Origin: Providencia sp. PROV188
Lineage (GTDB): Bacteria; Pseudomonadota; Gammaproteobacteria; Enterobacterales; Enterobacteriaceae
Length of the DNA stretch: 64,000 bases
Assembly: GCF_027595165.1 (NCBI RefSeq)
Contig: NZ_CP097291.1
Coordinates: 1,364,001 to 1,428,000, forward strand
Direction: 5' to 3'
The translations under genes and the position numbers were made by a program. The notes beneath the pieces are model-generated. The model was not told where the DNA came from. It did not search any database and saw only the letters and a list, made by a program, of their open reading frames with translations. Shown piece after piece: positions 57,096 through 64,000 of the stretch (position 1 is the stretch's first letter; the number at the start of each line of letters is the position of its first letter).

Positions 57096-57365
57096 TCAGC
57101 CAATGATAAACGGTAAGTTACTAAACAATGTGCGGATATAGTCCGTAAGCAGGTTTAGCATCCAAGGTCCCGCGATGATTAATACCGCAATTACCGATAA
57201 AATCTTAGGAATAAACGATAATGTCATTTCGTTTACTTGGGTAGCCGCTTGTAGCAGGCTGATAATTAAACCCGCTGCTAGAGCAGCTAACAGCAAAGGC
57301 GCCGCCAGCATCAATGCGATTTTCATCGCTTCCGTTCCCATTGCCATTACAGATTCAGGTGTCAT
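57096..57365 (-). CDS. fliQ: Flagellar export gate protein FliQ
   Basis: Two-helix gate component; 89 residues as in E. coli. It starts MTPESVMAMGTEAMKIALML and has LISLLQAATQVNEMTLSFIPK, the signature loop. It is two bases before fliR and eight bases after fliP. Confidence 0.97.
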   Translation of the reverse strand: MTPESVMAMGTEAMKIALMLAAPLLLAALAAGLIISLLQAATQVNEMTLSFIPKILSVIAVLIIAGPWMLNLLTDYIRTLFSNLPFIIG

Positions 57366-57373
57366 ATGTGCTC

Positions 57374-58117
57374 CTAATTAAAAAAGCTTTGGGAAAGGGA
57401 ACCGAGTAGTAACTGCCAGCCATCGACTAACACAAATAGCATTAGCTTAAACGGCAATGAAACCGTTGCAGGTGGCACCATCATCATCCCCAACGCCATC
57501 AATACGCTGGCAACCACTAAGTCGATAATCAAAAATGGGATAAAGATAGTAAAACCAATCTGGAATGCCGTTTTTAGCTCACTGGTAATAAACGCCGGAA
57601 TTAAAATGCGCATTGGCACATCTTTGGCCTCTTGGATATCACCCACTTTGGCGATACGCGCAAACAGCGCTAAATCAGATTCCCGAGTTTGCCCTAGCAT
57701 AAAGGTACGCAGTGGCGCAGTGCCTTTTTCTAATGCGGTTTCTAGGCTAATTTTATCTTCGCTAAAAGGTTGATATGCCTCGCGATAAACCTGATCGGCA
57801 ACCGGGGACATCACAAAGAATGTGAGAAATAAAGCTAAGCCCAATAAGACTTGGTTTGGTGGCGCTGACGGTGTACCTAGGGCGTTACGGAGTAACCCTA
57901 ATACGATGATAATACGGGTAAAACTGGTCATCATCAGTAACATTGCAGGGATAAAACCCAGCAAGGTTAAAAACAGTAACGTTTGAACGGGCAACGACCA
58001 GGATTGACCACCATCGGCCAATGTATGGCTGATCACGGCAGGCAATGCCGCAGAGGCAGATTGTGGCAGAACAAGTAACAGAGCGCTGATAATGACAGCA
58101 GGTTTTAAAGGTGACAT
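57374..58117 (-). CDS. fliP: Flagellar export gate protein FliP
   Basis: Pore-forming gate component with a cleavable signal peptide (about 22 residues, SASAALP). The 247-residue product has [24 protein letters not shown] text, [20 protein letters not shown] (read from residue 80) and [20 protein letters not shown]. FliO upstream by 12 bases is its stabiliser in Salmonella. Confidence 0.97.
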   Translation of the reverse strand: MSPLKPAVIISALLLVLPQSASAALPAVISHTLADGGQSWSLPVQTLLFLTLLGFIPAMLLMMTSFTRIIIVLGLLRNALGTPSAPPNQVLLGLALFLTFFVMSPVADQVYREAYQPFSEDKISLETALEKGTAPLRTFMLGQTRESDLALFARIAKVGDIQEAKDVPMRILIPAFITSELKTAFQIGFTIFIPFLIIDLVVASVLMALGMMMVPPATVSLPFKLMLFVLVDGWQLLLGSLSQSFFN

Positions 58118-58129
58118 GGGCGCTTCCGG

Positions 58130-58627
58130 TTACTGTTTTTCAGGTGCCACAGCGTTAGCAGCATCCTGTTTTTTCTTGAAAATCGACTGAAACGTTAACG
58201 GTTCAGAGGCAAAGTTCACAACATCATTTTCTAGTGGTGCAGGGTACTGGTGCAGCAAATTCACGGATTGTGATGTGACGCCCAGCACTAAATATTCGTT
58301 ATTCACTTCCACCACGACAACGCGCTCTTTGCCACCCAGAGTACAACGACCTTTCACATTAATCAGTTGCTGCTTAACAAGCGGATTACGTCCAAACCCA
58401 AATGTCTTAAACAGCCATGCACCCAGTAAGATCAGTAAAATGATCCCGCCAAGTGCCCCTGAAATCTGTGCTAAGCTATCATTTTGGTTGATAGCTTGTG
58501 CAGAGTTACCTTCGCTGCTGACGGTGCTGGTCAAAAAAGGCTTTTGAGTGTGCGCCGAATCAATCTGTGAAGCTGGTGTCTGCAAGGATGCCTCGGTTTG
58601 CAAAGGTGTGGCTGTTTCGTCAGACAT
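58130..58627 (-). CDS. fliO: Flagellar export accessory protein FliO
   Basis: Bitopic membrane protein that helps assemble the FliP pore. The 165-residue product has an extended polar, Thr/Ser/Gln-rich N-terminal half, one membrane helix (about 58-74, GGIILLILLGAWLFK) and a cytoplasmic part with GKERVVVVEVNNEYLVLGVT. It follows fliN by three bases. Confidence 0.92.
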   Translation of the reverse strand: MSDETATPLQTEASLQTPASQIDSAHTQKPFLTSTVSSEGNSAQAINQNDSLAQISGALGGIILLILLGAWLFKTFGFGRNPLVKQQLINVKGRCTLGGKERVVVVEVNNEYLVLGVTSQSVNLLHQYPAPLENDVVNFASEPLTFQSIFKKKQDAANAVAPEKQ

Positions 58628-58629
58628 TT

Positions 58630-59046
58630 TTAACGGCTCAAGCGGCGCATACGTTCTGATGGTGTGATGATGTCAGTGATACGAATACCATAATTGTCAG
58701 ACACCACGACCACTTCACCTTGGGCAATTAAATAGCCGTTGATCAGGATATCCAATGGTTCACCGGCTAAGCCATCTAAAGAAACCACAGAACCTTGAGA
58801 CAGGCTCAGCAATTTTTTAATCGTCATCTTGGTGCGACCCAGTTCCACCGATAGGCGAACTGGAATATCCATGATCATATCGACATCAGATAATTGATTT
58901 AATGGATTTTGTCCGTCGAAATTATCAAAATTTTGCATACCTGCGGAGGCGGATTCCGCTTGTTTTTGCTGTTCCAGCGCCTCAGCCCACAGATCCTCTT
59001 CATTGTGGTTGGTTGATGCATCAAGAGAATTCTTCGCCTCACTCAT
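58630..59046 (-). CDS. fliN: Flagellar motor switch protein FliN
   Basis: C-ring component, also a docking point for FliH. The 138-residue product has a variable acidic N-terminal part and the SpoA domain (DIPVRLSVELGRTKMTIKKL, GSVVSLDGLAGEPLDILING). The ATG at 59046 follows AGGAAA, while the frame extends to 59061; it overlaps the fliM stop by eight bases (ATGAGTGA). Confidence 0.96.
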   Translation of the reverse strand: MSEAKNSLDASTNHNEEDLWAEALEQQKQAESASAGMQNFDNFDGQNPLNQLSDVDMIMDIPVRLSVELGRTKMTIKKLLSLSQGSVVSLDGLAGEPLDILINGYLIAQGEVVVVSDNYGIRITDIITPSERMRRLSR

Positions 59047-60046
59047 TGGTACTTTCCTCATCTAGAGTGTTTAAAACAGGATTAATCAAATGTTCCACAC
59101 GCAGCGCATACTGGCCGTTTTGGGTACCGTATTGACTGGTTAATACTGGCACGCCATCAACATTGACGATAAGACGGTCAGGTTTCTCGATAGGGAGCAC
59201 ATCCCCTTTTTGCAATTGCAGTAAGCGAGAAATACGCAGCGGGATCTCAACCAAATTGGCAATCAGTTCAAGTTCTGAACGTTTTACTTGCGTGACTAAA
59301 TTGGTTACCCACGCTTCATTTTCTTGATGCCCTTGCTCCATTGGTGGGTTAATTAACCGTTCACGCAATGGTTCAATCATGGCAATAGGAATACAGATAC
59401 TGAACTCACCGACGGTATTACCAATTTCCACTAAGAACGGGGTTGTCACCACGATATCGTTCGGGGAAGTGGTGATGTTGGTGAATTTAACTTGGATTTC
59501 AGAACGCACATACTCGACTTCCACGTCAGCAATTGGCTTCCACGCATCACGGTAAGCGCCTAAAGCCAGCTTCAGCATACGGTTGATAATACGTTGCTCT
59601 GTATTGGTAAATTCTTTGCCTTCAGAACGGACAGGGAATCGACCATCTCCCCCAAACAGGTTATCCACGGCGATATACACTAACGCAGGTTCGAAAGTGA
59701 ACAATGCGGTGCCGCGAAGCGGTGGCATGTGGATCAAGTTTAGGTTGGTTGGAACTGGCAAGTTACGCGCAAATTCATGATAAGGTTCGATTTTGATGGC
59801 GCCAACCGTGATATCCGGGCTCCGGCGCAACATGTTAAACAACCCCATACGAAACTGACGGGCAAAACGCTCATTAATAATTTCCAAGGACTGCATACGC
59901 TCGCGAAATACCCGACGTTGGGTATTCGGGTCATAAGGGCGAACGTTGTCTTTGCCTTGAAGATCCGTGGATGGCTGCTCGCTTGATGGCGCGTCATCAT
60001 TGAGTAGCGCATCAATTTCAGCCTGAGATAAAATATTATCGCTCAT
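59039..60046 (-). CDS. fliM: Flagellar motor switch protein FliM
   Basis: C-ring switch protein; its N-terminal peptide binds phospho-CheY. The 335-residue product starts MSDNILSQAEIDALLNDD, the CheY-binding motif, then has a middle domain with NERFARQFRMGLFNMLRRSP and a C-terminal SpoA domain (VEIPLRISRLLQLQKGDVLP). Five bases after fliL; overlaps fliN. Confidence 0.97.
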   Translation of the reverse strand: MSDNILSQAEIDALLNDDAPSSEQPSTDLQGKDNVRPYDPNTQRRVFRERMQSLEIINERFARQFRMGLFNMLRRSPDITVGAIKIEPYHEFARNLPVPTNLNLIHMPPLRGTALFTFEPALVYIAVDNLFGGDGRFPVRSEGKEFTNTEQRIINRMLKLALGAYRDAWKPIADVEVEYVRSEIQVKFTNITTSPNDIVVTTPFLVEIGNTVGEFSICIPIAMIEPLRERLINPPMEQGHQENEAWVTNLVTQVKRSELELIANLVEIPLRISRLLQLQKGDVLPIEKPDRLIVNVDGVPVLTSQYGTQNGQYALRVEHLINPVLNTLDEESTNE

Positions 60047-60051
60047 GGGTC

Positions 60052-60537
60052 TTATCGCAGAATAAAAGTAGTAAATAACACGTCTGAAATATCCTGATCG
60101 GTATCGCCTGGGATCAGGGTAGGGGTGAGTGTCCCCTTAATATCTTTCATTAATTGCAACTTACCCTCGTTAGTGCCCATGTTTTTAGATTGCTGTTCTG
60201 ACAGCAATAACAGTAGGCGGCTACGCACTTCTGGTAGGTATTCATGAAGTTGCTTACGCGACTTTTCATTCGCTAGACGTAAGGTGATGTGGATATAGAG
60301 CACGCGATCTGCCGCATTGTTTACCCCTGGCAGGTTAACGGTAAACGGTTCTAACTCCATAAAAATCGGTTGAGGCATATTGGGGCGTTTTTCTTCCCCA
60401 TTCGCAGTCTCCTGCGCCTCTTGTTTTGTCGTCCACCAGCTGTAACCACCGAAACCTGCACCGGCTAAGGCGATGAGGGCAAACAGTAAAATTAACCCTT
60501 TGTTCGAACGTTTAGATTGATTGCGTGAAGACGACAT
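60052..60537 (-). CDS. fliL: Flagellar basal-body protein FliL
   Basis: Membrane protein that supports the stator. The 161-residue product has a basic N-terminus, one membrane helix (about 14-32, LILLFALIALAGAGFGGYSW) and a periplasmic domain with FTVNLPG and SDVLFTTFILR, as in FliL. It begins the fliLMNOPQR operon; 160 bases upstream to the fliK terminator hold its promoter. Confidence 0.93.
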   Translation of the reverse strand: MSSSRNQSKRSNKGLILLFALIALAGAGFGGYSWWTTKQEAQETANGEEKRPNMPQPIFMELEPFTVNLPGVNNAADRVLYIHITLRLANEKSRKQLHEYLPEVRSRLLLLLSEQQSKNMGTNEGKLQLMKDIKGTLTPTLIPGDTDQDISDVLFTTFILR

Positions 60538-60639
60538 GTTGCAAAATTCCTGTTGTAAATGCCAAACCCATACGGAGTTTTATACTTTATGATCTCTAGC
60601 ATTATCCCTAGATTGGGAAGAGTTAAAGGAGTGAAAAAC

Positions 60640-60686
60640 GAAACAAAAAGGCGGTAACTCGACGCTTTAGACCTGAAATTACCGCC
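60640..60686 (-). terminator. Terminator of fliK
   Basis: On the minus strand GGCGGTAA pairs with TTACCGCC across a 21-base loop, followed by TTTTTG. It separates the fliFGHIJK-type operon from fliL. Confidence 0.85.
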
Positions 60687-60699
60687 ATTAGATTATTTC

Positions 60700-62115
60700 T
60701 TAGGCAAAGGTATTAATTCCACCTTGATGTGTTGGCAATTTAACCCCACTCACGCTGGCATGAGATTCACTGATACCAACCGTGCCCATTGTTGGATGGG
60801 TTGGCTGAATTTGCCCATCATGTTGGCGAGATTGCTGTTCCGCGTTTGATTGACCGCTAAAATTATCTTGCCCCACAGAGCCTTGCGCTAAATGAATACC
60901 ACTTTCCTGCAATGCACTGCGCAGGACTGGCATCATGCTTTCCATTGCAGCACGAACATGGCTATGTGGAGAAACAAAGTGCATCACGGCTTGATTATCT
61001 TCGATACGTAAATGCACATTTAGGGAACCTAACTCTTCAGGATGTAAGCGAATTTGCGCTTGAGAAATCCCTTGGCGAGAGAAAAACAGCATTTGTTGGC
61101 TAAGTTGTTGTTGCCAAGCTTCAGTACCAAATGGCGCAGCAAGGTTCATGGTTGGCGTTGGCATTGCAGGCGTTGCCGTTGGCATTGGTGTGGCAGATGG
61201 TGTCGCCATAATACCGGCTACATGCGTTACAGAAGGCGTCGCTGTATTGTTAAATGCGCTGCTTTCAGTTTGAACACTAAAAGCCCCTTTAGCACTGTTT
61301 TGAAGATTCTGGGTATTTTCAGCCGTTGCACTGGCGATTTGTGACAATGATTCTGTGCCTGGCGCTTTTTTACCGAGCGACATCGCATCTTGATTCAGAT
61401 CTTTTGTTGGGATTGTGCGTGGATTATCCAGTGCAAATAACGCTTGATCGCGACGCTCACCGACCTCTTTTTTGCTCATTAAAGCGAGTGTCGGTTCATC
61501 GGCTTCCCCGGCGAGCTGCAATTGTGCTCCAGCCAAGGTTTTATCATCAAATGGCGTCACGTTACGCGCCACATCTGTCAGTTGTTGCAGTGTTTGAGTG
61601 AACGGAGTTGCAGAGGATTTCTCCGCACTGGTTTGCGGGTTAGCGGCCGTTTGAATACGCTCATCCATGGCTTGTTTTAATTGGCTAATTAAGGCGTGTT
61701 CCTCGCTTTGTTTACCCGTTAATAGCTCCGCTTGTAGTGGTGATTGTGCATTGAGGTCACGGCGGAAATTCAGCTGCGCTAAGGTATTTTCAGCTTGTTG
61801 TTTTTGAGTTAACTGATTTTCTGTGGTCGCGATTTTGTCCGTTGCTAATGGCGCGTCAGTGGATTTTTCTGAGGCGGCAGTGGCTGCATCAGATTGTTTT
61901 TGCTCACTGATCTGTTGATTCAAAGGCGTTTCGTTAGCAGTGCCATTAAACGTTGGGGCGCTATCACTATTTTTTTCTGGTAATTGCTGGTTTTCAAGAA
62001 CTGCCTGAAAGGGTACGGCAGGTGCTTGATTTTCATCAATCTGCTTGTCTCGCGGCTGTTCCTTCGCGGAGTTAGCGGTAGGGGGGACCGGTAACAGGTT
62101 TGCATTGACGTCCAT
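60700..62115 (-). CDS. fliK: Hook-length control protein FliK
   Basis: Secreted ruler that measures the hook and triggers the FlhB switch. The 471-residue product has a low-complexity Gln/Ala/Thr/Ser-rich body, with a Thr-Pro-rich run near residue 305 (TPSATPMPTATPAMPTPT), and the conserved C-terminal domain (IRLHPEELGSLNVHLRIEDN, VRAAMESMMPVLRSALQESG). It begins with GGAGAACCCAATAAATG and directly abuts the fliJ stop. Confidence 0.93.
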   Translation of the reverse strand: MDVNANLLPVPPTANSAKEQPRDKQIDENQAPAVPFQAVLENQQLPEKNSDSAPTFNGTANETPLNQQISEQKQSDAATAASEKSTDAPLATDKIATTENQLTQKQQAENTLAQLNFRRDLNAQSPLQAELLTGKQSEEHALISQLKQAMDERIQTAANPQTSAEKSSATPFTQTLQQLTDVARNVTPFDDKTLAGAQLQLAGEADEPTLALMSKKEVGERRDQALFALDNPRTIPTKDLNQDAMSLGKKAPGTESLSQIASATAENTQNLQNSAKGAFSVQTESSAFNNTATPSVTHVAGIMATPSATPMPTATPAMPTPTMNLAAPFGTEAWQQQLSQQMLFFSRQGISQAQIRLHPEELGSLNVHLRIEDNQAVMHFVSPHSHVRAAMESMMPVLRSALQESGIHLAQGSVGQDNFSGQSNAEQQSRQHDGQIQPTHPTMGTVGISESHASVSGVKLPTHQGGINTFA

Positions 62116-62559
62116 TTATTGGGTTCTCCGTAAAGTCGCGCGTTGAGCAAATTCATCCATCTGTTTCTGCTCTAAGCGATTTTGACGTTGGCTTTGAGTG
62201 TGTTCTGCACGCTGGATCAAGGTATCGAACGCATTGACGCGTTGCTGTTTTTCTTGCCAATGACGATTGGCGTCACTGACACGTTGTTCCCAGAGCGTTA
62301 ACTGTTGCTGTTGCTGCTCAATAGTTAGCTCCAAGGTCACAAGAAATTGCTGATAGTTTTGCCATTTGTCCGAGTCCATGCCCGTGTGCAACGTTTGGTT
62401 TAATTTCTGCCGATATTCCGACTGATAGTTTTCCAACATGTGCAATTGCTCCGCCATTTGCGTGTGCGTTTGGCGGACTTGAGCAAGGACTTTAGCCGCT
62501 TCCTCTGAGGCATCTTCTGCTAAGCTCAGTAAGGTCGCTAATGCATGACTATTGGACAT
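62116..62559 (-). CDS. fliJ: Flagellar export chaperone FliJ
   Basis: General export chaperone and ATPase-to-gate link. The 147-residue product is a long coiled coil with heptad repeats (YQSEYRQKLNQTLHTGMDSD, EQQQQQLTLWEQRVSDANRH). It lies 11 bases downstream of fliI and touches fliK. Confidence 0.93.
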   Translation of the reverse strand: MSNSHALATLLSLAEDASEEAAKVLAQVRQTHTQMAEQLHMLENYQSEYRQKLNQTLHTGMDSDKWQNYQQFLVTLELTIEQQQQQLTLWEQRVSDANRHWQEKQQRVNAFDTLIQRAEHTQSQRQNRLEQKQMDEFAQRATLRRTQ

Positions 62560-62570
62560 CGCATTCCTCG

Positions 62571-63935
62571 TTATTCATTGGGAACAACATGAGCCAGTTG
62601 TTCACAAGCGGTTTGATAATCACAACGTTCATCAATATCTTGCTGTAAAAACTTCGACATTCTTGGGTAATACTGAATTGCGGTATCGAGCATTGGGTCG
62701 CTGCCCATGGCATAAGCGCCGACGTTAATCAGGTCACGGTTGCGTTGATAGCTGGATGTGAGCTGTTTAAAGCGCTGGATCTTGCGATAATGTTCTTTAG
62801 CGATAAGCTCCGTCATTGCACGGCTAATGGATGCTTCAATATCAATGGCAGGGTAGTGCCCAGATTCTGCCAATGAGCGTGACAGAACAATGTGCCCATC
62901 TAAAATAGCGCGAGCGGAGTCGGCAATCGGGTCTTGTTGGTCATCCCCTTCGGTCAATACGGTATAAAAGGCTGTAATCGAACCGCCGTTTTTACCATTA
63001 CCAGCACGCTCAACCAATGCAGGTAATTTTGCAAACACGGACGGTGGATAGCCTTTGGTTGCCGGAGGTTCACCGACAGCAAGCGCGATTTCACGCTGTG
63101 CCATGCTGTAGCGTGTGAGTGAATCCATGATAAGCAATACGCTTTTACCTTGATCACGGAAATATTCTGCGATGCGGGTAGCGTAAGATGCCCCTTGCAT
63201 TCTCAGTAACGGTGAAACATCAGCCGGCGCGGCGACGACAACGGCACGGCGTAACCCTTCAGCACCTAAGATATTTTCAATAAAGTCTTTAACTTCGCGC
63301 CCACGCTCACCGATCAACCCAACGACAATAATGTCCGCTTGAGTGAAACGCGCCATCATGCCGAGTAAGACGCTTTTACCGACGCCAGAGCCTGCAAACA
63401 GCCCCATACGTTGACCGCGACCGACAGTTAACAGCGAGTTAATCGCTCGTACGCCCACATCTAAAATATCGTGAATTGGTGTACGCTCTAGCGGGTTGAT
63501 GGATGGTGTGATTAGCGGCGCCCGTTGTTTGGTTTCCAGTGGTCCTTTGCCATCTAATGGAGTGCCTTGGGCATCTAATACGCGCCCAAGTAATTCATTG
63601 CCGAGTGGCAGCAGGCGACTCGTTTGTCCGTCTTCTCCCGAAGTTTGCGCATACACGCGCGCCCCCGGGGAAATACCTTCGAGGTCGGAGAGCGGCATCA
63701 ACAACATGCGAGAGCCGTTAAAGCCAACCACTTCGCAGACAACTTCGTCAGTGCCACCATTAATAATGCGTTCGATATAGCAGGTGGCGCCTAAAGGCAT
63801 CTTAATGCCTTCGGCTTCCATCACGAGACCTGTAATTTTGGTCAAACGTCCATAGCGGCGTACCATCGGAATGCCTTTCATGCGTGACTCTAAGTCATCA
63901 AGAGACGCTATCCAACGGCCGAGTCTCGCAGTCAT
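62571..63935 (-). CDS. fliI: Flagellum-specific ATPase FliI
   Basis: Hexameric F1-like ATPase of the flagellar export system. The 454-residue product has the Walker A site [15 protein letters not shown], Walker B in [11 protein letters not shown] and the F1-like C-terminal helix bundle. The ATG at 63935 follows GGAGA, matches the E. coli start (MTxRLxRWxxxLD), and overlaps the fliH stop (ATGA); the frame extends to 63965 only inside fliH. Confidence 0.97.
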   Translation of the reverse strand: MTARLGRWIASLDDLESRMKGIPMVRRYGRLTKITGLVMEAEGIKMPLGATCYIERIINGGTDEVVCEVVGFNGSRMLLMPLSDLEGISPGARVYAQTSGEDGQTSRLLPLGNELLGRVLDAQGTPLDGKGPLETKQRAPLITPSINPLERTPIHDILDVGVRAINSLLTVGRGQRMGLFAGSGVGKSVLLGMMARFTQADIIVVGLIGERGREVKDFIENILGAEGLRRAVVVAAPADVSPLLRMQGASYATRIAEYFRDQGKSVLLIMDSLTRYSMAQREIALAVGEPPATKGYPPSVFAKLPALVERAGNGKNGGSITAFYTVLTEGDDQQDPIADSARAILDGHIVLSRSLAESGHYPAIDIEASISRAMTELIAKEHYRKIQRFKQLTSSYQRNRDLINVGAYAMGSDPMLDTAIQYYPRMSKFLQQDIDERCDYQTACEQLAHVVPNE

Positions 63936-64000
63936 GACAAGCTCTCCGGTGCATACAGGCGGCATAATTCTTGCCAGCGAGTGGCTACGGTCATATCAAT
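63932..64000 (-). CDS. fliH: FliH C-terminus (cut by window end)
   Basis: Negative regulator of FliI and link to FliN. The last 22 residues before a TGA at 63932-63934 read [20 protein letters not shown], which matches the E. coli FliH C-terminus (…[13 protein letters not shown]). It overlaps fliI by four bases. The rest of the gene lies beyond base 64000. Confidence 0.9.
   Translation of the reverse strand: MDMTVATRWQELCRLYAPESLS

Overview
The window looks like a chromosome segment of a Providencia-like member of the Morganellaceae (Enterobacterales). This rests on protein similarity recalled from memory and on gene order; no database search was possible. The DNA is AT-rich. The housekeeping proteins (PyrC, PutA, PutP, CycA, YajD, TrhO, BssS, YlaC) are close to Escherichia coli, while the flagellar and chemotaxis order (flhDC-motAB-cheAW-MCP-MCP-cheRBYZ / flhBA / flgNM-flgA / flgBCDEFGHIJKL / fliRQPONML-fliKJIH) is the compact single-island type seen in Proteus and Providencia.

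Layout. 1-2745: end of tetrathionate reductase ttrA. 2746-9030: trhO, an RcsA-like regulator, bssS, pyrC, three nearly identical single-gene tRNA-Asn units, ylaC, and a cspC/cspE-type cold-shock gene. 9031-13074: an mgtC-mgtB magnesium/virulence operon with leader-peptide-like uORFs and hairpins before both genes. 13091-23564: a small lipoprotein, a free-standing fliZ with a long structured upstream region, the divergent putA/putP proline pair, cycA, and a lone hicB. 23565-25193: 1.6 kb without genes in front of the flagellar master operon flhDC. 25194-37524: flhDC, motAB, cheAW, two chemoreceptors and cheRBYZ. 37640-38377: a broken ccdB and yajD. 38662-64000: export-gate genes flhBA, the flgM/flgN anti-sigma and chaperone pair, the whole flg rod-hook set, and the fliR-to-fliH export and switch genes (fliH is cut by the window end).

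How it works together. FlhDC activates the structural (class 2) operons. FlgM holds sigma-28 until the hook is finished. Sigma-28 promoters of the TAAAGTTT-N11-GCCGATAA type can be seen before the first chemoreceptor, before flgM and before flgK. FliZ and an RcsA-like protein, both encoded here, are of families that tune flhDC and class 2 output.

Most unusual part. The gap between flgL and fliR (54884-56246) holds a three-repeat orphan CRISPR array of type I-F geometry (28-bp repeats, two 32-bp spacers, exact 60-bp period) with no cas genes. Beside it are an intact hipB with its operators, a 21-codon stub of hipA, a HigA-like protein without its DNA-binding half, and an N-terminal fragment that looks like another antitoxin. 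A ccdB pseudogene between cheZ and yajD and the orphan hicB before flhDC repeat this pattern. The flagellar island appears to have collected and disarmed toxin-antitoxin and CRISPR elements at its internal operon boundaries. The second place worth study is the mgtC-mgtB operon, where two short proline-containing uORFs each stop at or inside a hairpin.
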